From: Marivirga aurantiaca | GTDB lineage: Bacteria; Bacteroidota; Bacteroidia; Cytophagales; Cyclobacteriaceae | Reading direction: 5' to 3' | Length of the DNA stretch: 64,000 nucleotides | Assembly (NCBI RefSeq): GCF_016679925.1 | Contig: NZ_JAEQBW010000001.1 | Span: forward strand, 248,001 to 312,000 | Shown here: positions 44,655-55,138 of the stretch, in pieces | Position numbering within the stretch: the stretch's first letter is position 1 | How the letters are laid out: every line of letters starts with the position of its first letter | Program-made: the position numbers and the translations under genes | The notes under the pieces: generated by a model | The model's input: only the letters and a program-made list of their open reading frames with translations | Databases searched by the model: none | What the model was told of the DNA's origin: nothing

Positions 44655-45662
44655 ATGAAAAATCTAAAACACTTATTTCAATGGATAATTTTGGCATGCA
44701 TAACTACTATGATGGCTTGCAACAATGAGGATGATGGTACTGCTGTAATTCCGGATGACCCCACCATAGAGGCACCTTCCAAAGAGGATTTCAGCATTAT
44801 GAGAGAAGATGCGCTTAATGGCATCAGGCAATCAGCCAGCTTTAATGCGGGGGAAGGGATTAGCTTTACTTCCGAAAATGGTGTGGTATTAAACATTAAT
44901 GCCGATTGTCTTACTTTGGATGACGATAATGTTACCGGAGAGGTTGAGCTGGAGTTTATTGAACTTTTTGACAGGGGCACTATGCTCTCCACTAATAAAC
45001 CTACTATGGGCATTACTCCTGAGGGCGGCCGGTCACTTTTGATTTCAGGAGGAGAGTTCTACATCAACGCTACCCAAAATGGACAATCATTGGAATTGTC
45101 TTGCGGAAATATGCAATTGATAGTTCCAGCTGATCTTAGCGGGGGTGCAGATCAGGAGATGACTTTATGGAGTGGCATAATTGACGATGATGGAAATTTA
45201 GCCTGGGAAGAAGATAAATTTGAGGACAACCCTGATGGTGTTGGTGGTGACAGGCTTTTTGTTGAAGGGGATCAATATTTTGCTTTTGTTGGGGATTTTG
45301 GCTGGACCAATGTGGATAGATTCCACAGTGATCCAAGACCTAAAACCACTGTTCAGGTAGAAGTTCCTGAGGGATACGATGCAGAAAATAGTGCTGTTTA
45401 TTTATCATATGATGGCGAAGGGAATGCATTGGCACAATTGGACACTTACGATCTTAATACGGGTATCTTTTCAGAGCATTATGGTATGATTCCGATTGGA
45501 TTGGAGATGCATATAATTTTCATCACGGAAGAAGATGGTCAATGGAAGTATGCCATCAAAGGAGTGGTAGTGGAAGAGGATGATATTTACACCTTTACTT
45601 TGGATGAAACCACTACCGGTTCCGAACAAGATCTTAACAATGCAATTAATGCATTGCCTTAA
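44655..45662 (+). CDS. Large lipoprotein, function unknown
   Basis: A lipobox leader (ITTMMACNNEDDG) precedes a 310-residue beta-rich domain. VVLNINADCLTLDDDNVTGEVELEFIEL resembles the ZU5-like or adhesin beta folds, and FGWTNVDRFHSD matches a GW(I/T)N-DRF motif common in Bacteroidota surface lipoproteins. Divergent from the sigma factor gene, so it may be one of its targets. No function is known. Confidence 0.75.
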   Translation: MKNLKHLFQWIILACITTMMACNNEDDGTAVIPDDPTIEAPSKEDFSIMREDALNGIRQSASFNAGEGISFTSENGVVLNINADCLTLDDDNVTGEVELEFIELFDRGTMLSTNKPTMGITPEGGRSLLISGGEFYINATQNGQSLELSCGNMQLIVPADLSGGADQEMTLWSGIIDDDGNLAWEEDKFEDNPDGVGGDRLFVEGDQYFAFVGDFGWTNVDRFHSDPRPKTTVQVEVPEGYDAENSAVYLSYDGEGNALAQLDTYDLNTGIFSEHYGMIPIGLEMHIIFITEEDGQWKYAIKGVVVEEDDIYTFTLDETTTGSEQDLNNAINALP

Positions 45663-45675
45663 TTAGACCAACAGG

Positions 45676-45708
45676 AAGCCCTGCCTATTTTTATAGCAGG
45701 GCTTTTTT
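45676..45708 (+). terminator. Intrinsic terminator
   Basis: AAGCCCTGC and GCAGGGCTT pair around a 10-nt loop, followed by TTTT, just after the lipoprotein gene. Confidence 0.9.
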
Positions 45709-45759
45709 ATCCTTTTTCTGAAAGATTTTATTTAAGCACAATAATTTAATACAAGTCCC

Positions 45760-45963
45760 ATGGAAAGATTAAAGTTGATTCTAATTCTTTTGTTATTTAT
45801 GTCTGCGGTACTTTTGGAATGCGATAAAATAAAAGCAAGACATGAATTTGTTTTGACTGATTCTCTGGAGTTTTCAAATACTTATGCAAACATAGATGAT
45901 GGTAAAGCAGATAGCTTAAAAATAGAGCCTGAATTTCCTCAATCGGGAAGTAAATGGTATTAA
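45760..45963 (+). CDS. 67-residue exported peptide
   Basis: A hydrophobic leader (LILILLLFMSAVLLEC) with a possible lipobox Cys precedes ~45 polar residues. No family is recognised. A ~110-bp gene-free stretch follows, then the PKD gene. Confidence 0.5.
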   Translation: MERLKLILILLLFMSAVLLECDKIKARHEFVLTDSLEFSNTYANIDDGKADSLKIEPEFPQSGSKWY

Positions 45964-46151
45964 CAATCTTCCTTCTCCCATCAGAGAAGGACAAAAGGTT
46001 GAGGTTTGAATAAAATCTTAACTTATAGCATTAACCGGGAAATGATCGGATAGTGGATGTGAAAATATAGATTTACAATAATTACATCAGTATTCAATTG
46101 CGATAGCATAAAAAAATTACCATTTTTACTTTTTATAATAATAAGATTTCT

Positions 46152-48122
46152 ATGAAAACGCTTCTTTCTCTTCTGATATTTTTTTTCTTAACCTGTCATA
46201 TTATTGTAGCTCAAAGTTCTCAAAATACAGATACACTAAGAGTAGCTACTTTTCAATATGATTTGATGGGAAATGAAATTAGCCTGACACCTGAAACCCC
46301 ACCTTTGCAACCCATTGCGGGTGCTCCAAAAGGTTTTTATACCTACTATTGGGAGTTTGGAGATGGTGCTTACAGCAAAGAAGAAAAACCGGTTCACACT
46401 TATAGAAAAAAAGGAACCTATGAGGTGAAGCTTTGGGCTACCAATAACTATGATGCAGGAAAACCGCCAGCTACCCGCCCTCAGCAGGTTAAGGTGAAGA
46501 AAATCACCAACGAAACACTTGAATCTGCTTCCATGACTGAGGATTTTATACTTCAGAAAAACAGGGAGCCTATTCCTAATGAGGAGTTGGTGTTAATATT
46601 GAGCTATAAAAATTCTAAAAATTATCTAACGAATGGTAAAATCTACCTCTTTTTTAACGAGAAAAAGTATAAAGCCAACAATTTTGAGTTGAGTGATATG
46701 CGCTTGCACCATGGGGAAAATCTGGTTACAGAAGAAGCTGTTGCTGCAATTAATGGAATCAATCCCTACGGAACATTTTTGGCTTCTGCCCAAGAGGATT
46801 TATTTATTGCTCATTCCTTGCCGGGCGATTCCACTGAAAAAGTGAATCTTCCACTTACGTTGGAAGAATCCAGGGCCAGGTATAAAGACTGGCGAATTTT
46901 AAACTTTGATCAATTAATGCCGGGGGAAGAGCGCAATATCTTTTTTACCCTTCGTGCTACTCCTGAAATGTTGAAAGACACCAGTGCTATCATTAGCGTG
47001 CGGGGCATATATGTTCCTGATGGTAAATATGACAATCATAAAGTAAAGGATATGGAAATGGAAATAGTTACTTCCCATGATCCCAATAAAATGTCGACTA
47101 GTGCTAATTTTATAAATTTTAGAACTGTCAGGAATAAAAAATTCAAATACAAAATTAAGTTTCAGAATAATGGCGAAGGCCCGGCCAATACCATCCGACT
47201 AGAAACAGAGGTTCCGACCATGTTCAATAAAAACACGATTGAAGTGACGGATATGTACCCGGAATGTCCTATATGTCCTAAAGATGAAATAGTGAGCTAT
47301 AGTTGCATTGATACTACATTCACAAATGAGAAAGCAATTTTTACTTTTAAAAACATCTACCTGCCAGGTAGCAGACAAGAAAATGTACAGGAATATGATT
47401 CTACCAAAGGCTTTGTAGCATATAACATTCAACTGAACGATAAAATTGAAAAGCGGAAGACAAAGACTAAAACAGCCATCTATTTTGATAAAAATGAGCC
47501 GATTATTACCAATTATGCCACCACAAGATTTTTGCCCGGGATTTCTATTGGTGCTAAAGTGGGATTTATGAATGTATCGGCACGTAATGACTACCAGGAA
47601 TTTTTCTTCGGGGCCACCATTTCCCCATATAAATCCTACAGAGGCTATCTTCAGGCGGAACTACTATTTTCTACCAATTCCTACACAGAATCCAGGCAAT
47701 ATACAGAGACAACAGATGTAGATGATGTGTTTACCGATTCATATGATTATGATGAATTCAGTGAGTTTAACAATACCTCCATTTACCTTATTCCGGCATC
47801 TTACCGTTACAATTTAAATAAGTTTTTGGCATTGGGAGCCGGCATGCAATTTAGGTGGGATCTCGTAAGCAGGCAAACTATTGAAACAAGTGGTGAATAT
47901 ACAGAAGTCATTAGATCTGAGAATTTTGAAAGAAGAGATGAATCAAGAGACACATTCACAACGGATGAAGTAAGGAGTAGCTTCAGTAACCTGCAAACCG
48001 GGGCTTTTATTGACCTTAGTGCAGGACTTGTAAGGATTGGCCCCAGCATAGGAATGCGTTATGTACATCATTTTTCAACTCCCAATAAGCAATTACAATT
48101 CTATGCCATCTGGAAATTTTAA
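46152..48122 (+). CDS. PKD-domain outer-membrane protein
   Basis: The 656-residue protein has a signal peptide (LIFFFLTCHIIVAQ), a PKD domain with YYWEFGDGAYSKEEKPVHTY at ~68-88, then a DUF11-like part (SHDPNKMSTSANF, KFKYKIKFQNNGEGPANTIRL) and a C-terminal ~180-residue stretch that looks like a barrel. It starts the pair with the TPR-CHAT gene 19 bp later. It is probably a surface protein with an adhesive or carrier function. Confidence 0.78.
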   Translation: MKTLLSLLIFFFLTCHIIVAQSSQNTDTLRVATFQYDLMGNEISLTPETPPLQPIAGAPKGFYTYYWEFGDGAYSKEEKPVHTYRKKGTYEVKLWATNNYDAGKPPATRPQQVKVKKITNETLESASMTEDFILQKNREPIPNEELVLILSYKNSKNYLTNGKIYLFFNEKKYKANNFELSDMRLHHGENLVTEEAVAAINGINPYGTFLASAQEDLFIAHSLPGDSTEKVNLPLTLEESRARYKDWRILNFDQLMPGEERNIFFTLRATPEMLKDTSAIISVRGIYVPDGKYDNHKVKDMEMEIVTSHDPNKMSTSANFINFRTVRNKKFKYKIKFQNNGEGPANTIRLETEVPTMFNKNTIEVTDMYPECPICPKDEIVSYSCIDTTFTNEKAIFTFKNIYLPGSRQENVQEYDSTKGFVAYNIQLNDKIEKRKTKTKTAIYFDKNEPIITNYATTRFLPGISIGAKVGFMNVSARNDYQEFFFGATISPYKSYRGYLQAELLFSTNSYTESRQYTETTDVDDVFTDSYDYDEFSEFNNTSIYLIPASYRYNLNKFLALGAGMQFRWDLVSRQTIETSGEYTEVIRSENFERRDESRDTFTTDEVRSSFSNLQTGAFIDLSAGLVRIGPSIGMRYVHHFSTPNKQLQFYAIWKF

Positions 48123-48141
48123 AAATAGATGATTCTGATAA

Positions 48142-50727
48142 ATGACTATGATTAGATCATTCTTCATTTTCTTGTTCTTAACAACAAGCATGGGGGCTTT
48201 TTCCCAAAGTCTCACTGATTCTATTTATAATGACCTGGATACTTTTATTGCCAATAAACCCAATGAAAACTCATTGCATGCTTTAGGTGAAAGAGCACTT
48301 CATTATACAAGTAGGGTGGAAGAAAAAGAAGAAAAACTTGCCTTGGTTATTTTACAATGCAATTTGGCCTACTATCATAAATCATTTGACCATCATACGG
48401 AGGCCATCAATTTATATGAAAATGCCTACAGGAATTACTCAGGAAATCAATTAATCGGTTATGATATCATTGAATACTGCTTAAAGCCCTTGGGAAATCT
48501 TTACACCATTCGGGGGGATTTTACTAATGCTGAAAACACCATTAAACAATATATTTTTATGGCCGGCAAGCAAGGTGACGAGCCACAAAAAATAGCAGGT
48601 ATAATTAATCTTTCAGTAGTATACCATAATACTGGAAATTATGATTTGGCCATTAAAATACTGAAAGAGGCCATTAAAAATCCCGAGATAGGCACAGAGC
48701 AAAAGAATTTGTTGGAGAATAATCTTACCGCTAATTTGATAGCTCTCCATAAAATAGAGGAGGCACAAAAGACATTGAGTCTTGGTCAGGAAGAAAACAA
48801 TTCTGTTGAAGATTATAAAAATGCGGCTCAAATGGCTTTCAGAGAGCAGGATTTTGATCAGGCATTGCATTATCTGGAAAAAGCTGGAAGCAAGCTTATC
48901 AAAAGCCCTGATTTCACAGCACGCCAAATAGCTAAAATTTACGTTGAGCAATCTGATGTGTACCTGGCTTCGGAGCAATTTCAGAAAGCCGATTCAATCT
49001 TGCGTGCTGCTTTAGCTATTTTAATTCCAGTTTTTGATGGTAAGAAAGGGCCTGTTGAGGAGGAACTTTATCCTGAAAATACTTTGCTTGACATTTTCGA
49101 TGGTTTAGCCTATTTAGCAACAGATTGGCAAGAAGCTTTAAAATATTACGATTTAAGTTTTTACGTATCTCATTTACTTCAGCAGCCAATAAATACTCAG
49201 GAAGCCAGGATTATCAATCAAAGGGAGAATAGAAAAAGAAGTGAAAAATGCATTGAATTATTGTATCAGCATTACCAAATCACGGGAGAAACAGAGATAT
49301 TAAAAAAGGCATTTGATTATGCCGAGAGTAGCAAAGCGGTGGTCTTGAAAGAAGCCTTGAACAGGAAATCCCTTCTAAAACAATATCCGAAGGACTCTTT
49401 ACTCATTGCAGAAAAAGAACTTGCCTCTAAACAAGAAACTACTATAGACTTATTAGTACGAAGTCAGTTGACAAATTCCTCAGAAGAAACCATTCAAGCA
49501 ATTATTACTGAGCTAAACAGAATTAATTTTTCACTCAAAAAGGTGAGAAGAAGTATTTCGCAAAAATATACAGAGGATAAAATCCCGCGTTTTACAATTG
49601 AACAAATACAGGAAAAATTGAAAAATGAAAAGGCCGGAATGTCCTTCTACTTTTATGGACAAGATGCTATTTACCAGTTTATAATAACAGAAAGTTTGGC
49701 AGATCTGAAGCAAATCCCATTTGACAATGATTTGAAAATATCTATTCAGAACTTCATTGCTTTTTTTGATACACCTTCGGCCATTAATAATAATATCAAT
49801 TCCTATAAAACAACTGCTTTTGAATTATACCGGAAACTTCAATTAGATCAATTGAATGAGGTGGAGAATTTGCTTATTATTCCTGATGGCGTCTTAGGGT
49901 TCATCCCTTTTGAAGCGCTTCTCACACATAAAACACGGACGAATATTTATAAAGAAATGCCATTCTTAATGAAACATTCAAAAATGTTCTACAATACTTC
50001 AGCTGCTTTTTATATGAATGCACAGGTCAGGGAGAAAGGTGAAAAGGTATTGGGGATTTTCCCTGTTTTTGAGGGGAGAAAAAGAATGTTAAAGTATTCT
50101 CTGGATGAAGCCGAATTGATGAGAGCTAATCCTAAAGCGCAGATTTTTGTAAGAGAAGAAGCAACAAAAGCCAATTTTTTAAAACAGCTTGGGCAAAATG
50201 ATATATTGCATTTATCCACACATGCCAGTGGAGGCAATTTTGTTGTGCCGGCCAATATAGAGTTTATCGATGATGTAATGTTGGTTCATGAGTTGTATGG
50301 GTTGTCTATCGATCCCTATTTGGTGGTGCTGAGTGCTTGCGAAACTGGAGTTGGTAAGCTTCAGAAAGGGGAAGGAGCAATGAGTATTGCCCGCGCTTTT
50401 CAATATGCCGGAGTCCAAAATTTATTATTCTCTTTATGGCAGGTGAATGATTACTCTACAGCCCGGCTGATGCAGGAATTTTATCAAAGTTACGATAAAA
50501 CCCACTCGGCCTTTGTGGCTAATCAGCAATCCAAGTGGCATTATTTGGAAAATGAGGAAATTAGCAACCCAAAGAAATCACCTTATTATTGGAGTGCTTT
50601 TGTTTACTATGGAGTGCCTGAAACTGTTGAGTCGGGAAATGGATATTTTTACATCATAATCATCTCCACTCTATTGAGTATTTTAATAATAGCGATAGCT
50701 CTGAAGTATAAAAAGCCCAAGGGATAG
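48142..50727 (+). CDS. TPR-CHAT protein with signal peptide and C-terminal anchor
   Basis: The 861-residue protein has a signal peptide (FLFLTTSMGAFSQ), many TPR helices over ~30-420, and a C-terminal CHAT peptidase-like domain. The likely catalytic His is in DILHLSTHASGG (near 697) and Cys in VVLSACETGVG (near 734), followed by GEGAMSIARAFQYAGVQNLL. A last membrane helix (YFYIIIISTLLSILIIAIAL) anchors it. CHAT domains are caspase-like; here it appears exported. It is in an operon with the PKD protein. Confidence 0.9.
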   Translation: MTMIRSFFIFLFLTTSMGAFSQSLTDSIYNDLDTFIANKPNENSLHALGERALHYTSRVEEKEEKLALVILQCNLAYYHKSFDHHTEAINLYENAYRNYSGNQLIGYDIIEYCLKPLGNLYTIRGDFTNAENTIKQYIFMAGKQGDEPQKIAGIINLSVVYHNTGNYDLAIKILKEAIKNPEIGTEQKNLLENNLTANLIALHKIEEAQKTLSLGQEENNSVEDYKNAAQMAFREQDFDQALHYLEKAGSKLIKSPDFTARQIAKIYVEQSDVYLASEQFQKADSILRAALAILIPVFDGKKGPVEEELYPENTLLDIFDGLAYLATDWQEALKYYDLSFYVSHLLQQPINTQEARIINQRENRKRSEKCIELLYQHYQITGETEILKKAFDYAESSKAVVLKEALNRKSLLKQYPKDSLLIAEKELASKQETTIDLLVRSQLTNSSEETIQAIITELNRINFSLKKVRRSISQKYTEDKIPRFTIEQIQEKLKNEKAGMSFYFYGQDAIYQFIITESLADLKQIPFDNDLKISIQNFIAFFDTPSAINNNINSYKTTAFELYRKLQLDQLNEVENLLIIPDGVLGFIPFEALLTHKTRTNIYKEMPFLMKHSKMFYNTSAAFYMNAQVREKGEKVLGIFPVFEGRKRMLKYSLDEAELMRANPKAQIFVREEATKANFLKQLGQNDILHLSTHASGGNFVVPANIEFIDDVMLVHELYGLSIDPYLVVLSACETGVGKLQKGEGAMSIARAFQYAGVQNLLFSLWQVNDYSTARLMQEFYQSYDKTHSAFVANQQSKWHYLENEEISNPKKSPYYWSAFVYYGVPETVESGNGYFYIIIISTLLSILIIAIALKYKKPKG

Positions 50728-50862
50728 ATTTAATAAGAACGGTAACAGCTTTTATCATTGGAAGAAAAACATTGAAGTATAGCCCTTCTTCCAGGAAAAA
50801 CTATTGGTCAGAATAATTTAAAGAGCAATATTTGTCCTGCCCTTAACCAGTGTGTAATCCCA

Positions 50863-51570
50863 ATGTCTATTTTCCAATTCAAACAATTTACCTTAACTCA
50901 ATCTGATAGCGCAGCAAAGCTCACCACAGATGCAACAATTTTTGGTGCCTGGATGCCAGTTGAAGCCAATGTGCAAAATGCTTTGGAAATAGGGGCTGGT
51001 ACTGGAGTACTTTCATTAATGCTCGCTCAACGGTTTCCTTTTGAAATAGAAGCAGTAGAAATAGATGAAAAAGCTTTCCTGGAAGCAAAAAGGAATTTCC
51101 TGAATTCACCATGGAGTAACAGACTAACAGTTGTTCATCAGGATTTTAAAAGGTTTAATTCTAACAAAAAGTATGATTTAATTTTCTCTAATCCCCCATT
51201 TTTTACCAAAAATCTGCAATCACCTAAAAACGCAGAAAAAAACACGGCTTATCATACCAATCAGCTTCCTCTTCAGGCATTGTCCGATGGTATTAATGAG
51301 CACTTAACGAAGGATGGAACAGCCTATATTATGCTTCCCACATATGAGATGGGGCAGTTTGAAAAATTAATGAAGCAACATGGATTATTAGTGACCCGAT
51401 CTGCTACCATCCATCATAACCATCAAAAAGCTGCCTTAAGAATAATTCATGCTTTTTCCCGATCAGAAAAAAAGGATGATGAAATAAAAAAGCTGTACGT
51501 AAGGGATGAAAATTCTCATTTCCATCCCGATTACATACAGCTTTTAAAGCCATTTCTCACTATTTTCTAG
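50863..51570 (+). CDS. trmN6: tRNA1(Val) adenine-37 N6-methyltransferase
   Basis: The 235-residue protein starts FQFKQFTLTQSDSAAKLTTD, like TrmN6/YfiC, with SAM-binding LEIGAGTGVLSLMLAQR and the catalytic NPPF (SNPPFFTKNLQ). It methylates A37 in tRNA-Val. It is alone, convergent with the next gene. Confidence 0.9.
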   Translation: MSIFQFKQFTLTQSDSAAKLTTDATIFGAWMPVEANVQNALEIGAGTGVLSLMLAQRFPFEIEAVEIDEKAFLEAKRNFLNSPWSNRLTVVHQDFKRFNSNKKYDLIFSNPPFFTKNLQSPKNAEKNTAYHTNQLPLQALSDGINEHLTKDGTAYIMLPTYEMGQFEKLMKQHGLLVTRSATIHHNHQKAALRIIHAFSRSEKKDDEIKKLYVRDENSHFHPDYIQLLKPFLTIF

Positions 51571-51583
51571 ATAAGAAGCATTC

Positions 51584-52912
51584 TTAAGAATGTGTTTCGT
51601 TGATAGAAACGCCATGGTGTACCAATTCCTTCAAAATGGGTTCATATAACTCTTTCACGATGGGAATATGTACTCCTCTAAGTTTGATATTTCCATTTAA
51701 AATGTTTTTAACAGCAATCCCAATAGGTAAACCTACTGTTTTGGCCATTGCAGTTTCATGTTCATTTTCACCATATGAAACAATGGATGAGTCTATATAG
51801 TGCTTTTTCCCATCTAACAAATACTCAAACTGATGTTGCATCACTATCATGTCCTTATCACCTTCTTCAAGGCTTAATTTTTTCTCACATATTGCCTGAA
51901 GCACTTGTGCAGGAGATCCTTTTTTAAGAGGTAATTCGGTTTCATCGAAAATTCCCAGCCATTTTAATTTCTCGAAAGTCTCGGAATTTCTTTGAATGCC
52001 TACATATTCACAAAGTTTGTCTTCAATGGATTGCGTTTCTTCATATTTCAGGAATGCATTAACAAAATCACGATTGGTCATGCTCTCCAATCCCTCAATT
52101 TCATAAGTGTCATCGGTAATACCTATTTGTACAAATACATTCCAGGCTTCTGAAAAGCCTACTTTACGCAAAGTTCCTCTCAATAATGTAGGTATTTTCT
52201 CCAATCCGTAAATTTTCCTATAGGAAAGTGAATCGCGGTTGGGGTAACCTTCAAAATCGCCCAATCCATTTACGTGTATTTGATCCAGTCTGGTGAACAA
52301 TCTGTGATAGGGAATATATTTATATCTTCCATTTCTGATGAACTTAGCAGCTCCCTGTCCTGCCAGAATAACATTTCTGGGATTCCATGTAAATTTGTAA
52401 TGCCATGGATTGTTATCACTTTCAGGGGCTATCAATCCGCCTGTATAAGATTTAAATGAGGTCAATTCCCCGCCTTTTTCTTTTATTTCATCAATAACAG
52501 CCATGGCGGTCATGTGGTCTATTCCAGGATCAAGACCACATTCCATCAAAATCAAAGTATTTTTACTTTTGGCAATATCTGAAAGTCCGTTTATTTCAGG
52601 ATTGTTATAAGAGGCAGTTACTAAATGTTTGCCTAAGTCCACACATATTTCTGCTACTTTAAAATGTAGAAAGGCAGGAAGCATGGATATTACCAAATCA
52701 GCATTTTCTATTTCTTCTCTCGACTGAATTTTATTCAATATATCGAATTGGATAGTTGAGAAAGAAGGGTGCCCCGCTGCTTTTTCATTGGCCAGGCTCA
52801 CATCAAAATCTCCTAATCTAATTTTCCAATTTTCTTTTTCAGCCTTGTCTTTCAGATAATTGATAAGTGAGGTAGCGGATCTTCCGGCCCCTAGTAATAG
52901 TATGTTTTGCAT
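51584..52912 (-). CDS. Saccharopine dehydrogenase-family protein
   Basis: The 442-residue protein has an N-terminal Rossmann fold (NILLLGAGRSATSLINYL) and the conserved LMECGLDPGIDHMTAM and GGLIAPESDNNPWHYKFTWNP blocks of glutamate-forming saccharopine reductases. It would act in lysine breakdown or a related step. Ordered as a single gene; its actual substrate is not certain. Confidence 0.88.
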   Translation of the reverse strand: MQNILLLGAGRSATSLINYLKDKAEKENWKIRLGDFDVSLANEKAAGHPSFSTIQFDILNKIQSREEIENADLVISMLPAFLHFKVAEICVDLGKHLVTASYNNPEINGLSDIAKSKNTLILMECGLDPGIDHMTAMAVIDEIKEKGGELTSFKSYTGGLIAPESDNNPWHYKFTWNPRNVILAGQGAAKFIRNGRYKYIPYHRLFTRLDQIHVNGLGDFEGYPNRDSLSYRKIYGLEKIPTLLRGTLRKVGFSEAWNVFVQIGITDDTYEIEGLESMTNRDFVNAFLKYEETQSIEDKLCEYVGIQRNSETFEKLKWLGIFDETELPLKKGSPAQVLQAICEKKLSLEEGDKDMIVMQHQFEYLLDGKKHYIDSSIVSYGENEHETAMAKTVGLPIGIAVKNILNGNIKLRGVHIPIVKELYEPILKELVHHGVSINETHS

Positions 52913-53345
52913 CGTTTTTTATTTTTAATGACGCAAAGTTATCAATCTGTATTCCCCAAAAAACTATCGGGATATTTTATTAGTCGAAAAATGACAAATT
53001 GACTGCTTTTTCTAAATTCCCCAATGTATTATTGCAGTAGTTTAATTTATTAATCTTATTATTAACTGATATATTGGAATAGGATAATTTTTATGTGAAA
53101 AAATATCTCATATTTAATACTAAGCAAGAAGGGCGAGAAATGATTTTTTATTTGTAATATCCGTGATTATCATACATAAAACCTGTTAATTCTATTTTTT
53201 TTTGTAATTAACAGCTTGAAGTAAGTTTGATTTAAAATAGAAAATGGATAAGGAATGATTCTTCAATCATTTTTCAAACCAGATATTATATAAAATATTG
53301 AATAGTGGAAAATATTATTAACAACGAACTGATACAAAATCCCCT
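52913..53345. other. AT-rich gap without features
   Basis: No gene, repeat or clear promoter was seen in these 433 bp. They probably hold the promoters of both divergent flanking genes. Confidence 0.5.
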
Positions 53346-54176
53346 ATGGACAGACAGGATATAGAAATATCAGACTTAAGGCGCATTACGGAATTAGTGA
53401 AAGAGCAGTATCGATATGATTTCACTAATTATGCTATGTCGTCTTTTAGAAGAAGAATTCTCCGGATAATGGAGCTTTATAAGTTTGGGTCGGCAGATTT
53501 ACTCATTAAAAGATTAAAAGATGATAAATCTTTTTTTGATGAGTTTATTTCTGAAATCACAGTGAATGTTACTGAAATGTTCAGGGATCCTTCCTTTTGG
53601 AGGGAACTCCGTGATAATGTAATTCCTAATATCTTACTCAATCATAACACAATTAGTATTTGGCATGCGGGATGTTCTTCGGGGGAAGAGGTTTTTTCAA
53701 TGGCTATCCTTTTAAAGGAAATGGGCATTTTGAACAAGGCTAAAATCATAGCTACCGACATTGATAAAGTAATACTTGATAAAGCGAAGCTTGGACATTA
53801 TTCCATGAAAAATATGGAATTGAATGAAAAGAACTATATCCGGTTTGAAGGAAAAGGAAGCTTTAAGGATTATTTTACAGAGCAGAATGGTAAGGCCGTA
53901 ATGGATAAAACACTCATTGATAATGTTTCATTCCGTGAACATGATTTGGTGCAGGGCGTGGTCTTCAATAAGTTCGACTTGATATTATGCAGGAATGTAA
54001 TGATATATTTTAATCAGAATTTACAAAATGAAGTATTAAAGAAACATCATGAAAGTTTATTCAAATATGGCTATTTAGTAATAGGGTCTAAAGAATCGCT
54101 GATTTGGTGTGAGATTGCCAATAAATTCATTGTAGTAAACAATGAAGAGAAAGTTTACAAAAAAATTAAAGACTAA
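53346..54176 (+). CDS. cheR: CheR-type protein-glutamate methyltransferase
   Basis: The 276-residue protein has the CheR N-terminal helical domain (LRRITELVKEQYRYDFTNYA, RRRILRIM) and SAM domain with ISIWHAGCSSGEEVFSMAIL and DLILCRNVMIYFNQN. CheR methylates chemoreceptors; outside chemotaxis it can modify sensor kinases. CheB follows 22 bp later. No chemotaxis receptor is near, so it may act on the sensors of this cluster. Confidence 0.92.
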   Translation: MDRQDIEISDLRRITELVKEQYRYDFTNYAMSSFRRRILRIMELYKFGSADLLIKRLKDDKSFFDEFISEITVNVTEMFRDPSFWRELRDNVIPNILLNHNTISIWHAGCSSGEEVFSMAILLKEMGILNKAKIIATDIDKVILDKAKLGHYSMKNMELNEKNYIRFEGKGSFKDYFTEQNGKAVMDKTLIDNVSFREHDLVQGVVFNKFDLILCRNVMIYFNQNLQNEVLKKHHESLFKYGYLVIGSKESLIWCEIANKFIVVNNEEKVYKKIKD

Positions 54177-54198
54177 CTAATCAGCAAAAAGATACTAA

Positions 54199-54795
54199 AT
54201 GAGTCGATTTAATCTCGATAATAAGTATAAGGCTATAGTAATAGGCGGTTCTGCCGGGAGTTTCCAGGGCATTACCCAAATATTATCTGCCCTGCCTGCT
54301 GATTTCAGCTTGCCTATCATCTTGTGCCTGCACAGGTTGAAACATGTGCGAAATGGATTTGTGGAGGCTTTATCAATAAAGAGTATTAAACCGGTAGTAG
54401 AACCTTATGATAAGGAAGGAATCAAAAAGGGCAAAGTATACCTGGCTCCTGCCAATTACCATTTATGCATTGAATTGGGTAATACTTTTTCACTTTCAAC
54501 AGAAGAAATGTACAATAATTCAAGGCCTTCAATTGATATAACGCTGGATACTGCAGCTTATACTTTTAAAGACAAGTTAATCGGTATTTTACTTTCAGGA
54601 GCGAACAGGGACGGAGCACTTGGAATGAAAAGAATAAAAGACAGGGGAGGGTTGACTATTATCCAGGATCCTGAAGAGTGTATGATTGATACCATGCCTA
54701 ATGCGGCAAAGAATCTTACGGAAATCGATTATACTTTGAAGGTTAAAGAGATAATACAGTTTTTGGTCGAATTGGATAAATTATATTTCAAATGA
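54199..54795 (+). CDS. cheB: CheB-type methylesterase without receiver domain
   Basis: The 198-residue protein is the CheB catalytic domain only: GGSAGSFQGI (Ser ~16), CLHRLKHVRNGF (His ~43) and LLSGANRDGALGM (Asp ~137) form the catalytic triad. The regulator's receiver domain is missing, so its activity is not set by phosphorylation in cis. It pairs with CheR just upstream. Confidence 0.92.
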   Translation: MSRFNLDNKYKAIVIGGSAGSFQGITQILSALPADFSLPIILCLHRLKHVRNGFVEALSIKSIKPVVEPYDKEGIKKGKVYLAPANYHLCIELGNTFSLSTEEMYNNSRPSIDITLDTAAYTFKDKLIGILLSGANRDGALGMKRIKDRGGLTIIQDPEECMIDTMPNAAKNLTEIDYTLKVKEIIQFLVELDKLYFK

Positions 54796-55138
54796 TTTTT
54801 GGATAAATTCATTGGAGGTGATAAATTATATATATTTGATCGGATTTATATTTTTAGTAACAAATGATGATAACTAAAAAACAAAATTATAACACATGAT
54901 ATGAGCATAAATATTCGAGGGCGAATCCCGATAGCCCGGTAGCTATCGGGGGGACCAAACGCCAGATGAATATTTATAGCGAATTCTCCTGAAGGGATCC
55001 CTTTGGGGCATGTGACAACTTAAAAAAACAATTATATACACATGAAATGAGAATAAATTTTAGAATCCATACCATACCAACTGAGGATGAATAAAATTTA
55101 TTGAATTCCATGTGGCCTTAAAAAATAAACTTATACAC
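54796..55138. other. Gap with interspersed repeat and palindromes
   Basis: No gene is seen. It holds a CCCGATAGCCCGGTAGCTAT palindrome near 54926, the 33-bp repeat at 54979-55011 and three TA(T/C)ACACATGA words. Confidence 0.5.
54979..55011. repeat. Interspersed repeat, copy 2
   Basis: Matches 5347-5379 at 31 of 33 positions. It lies 128 bp before the GAF protein's ATG. Confidence 0.7.
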
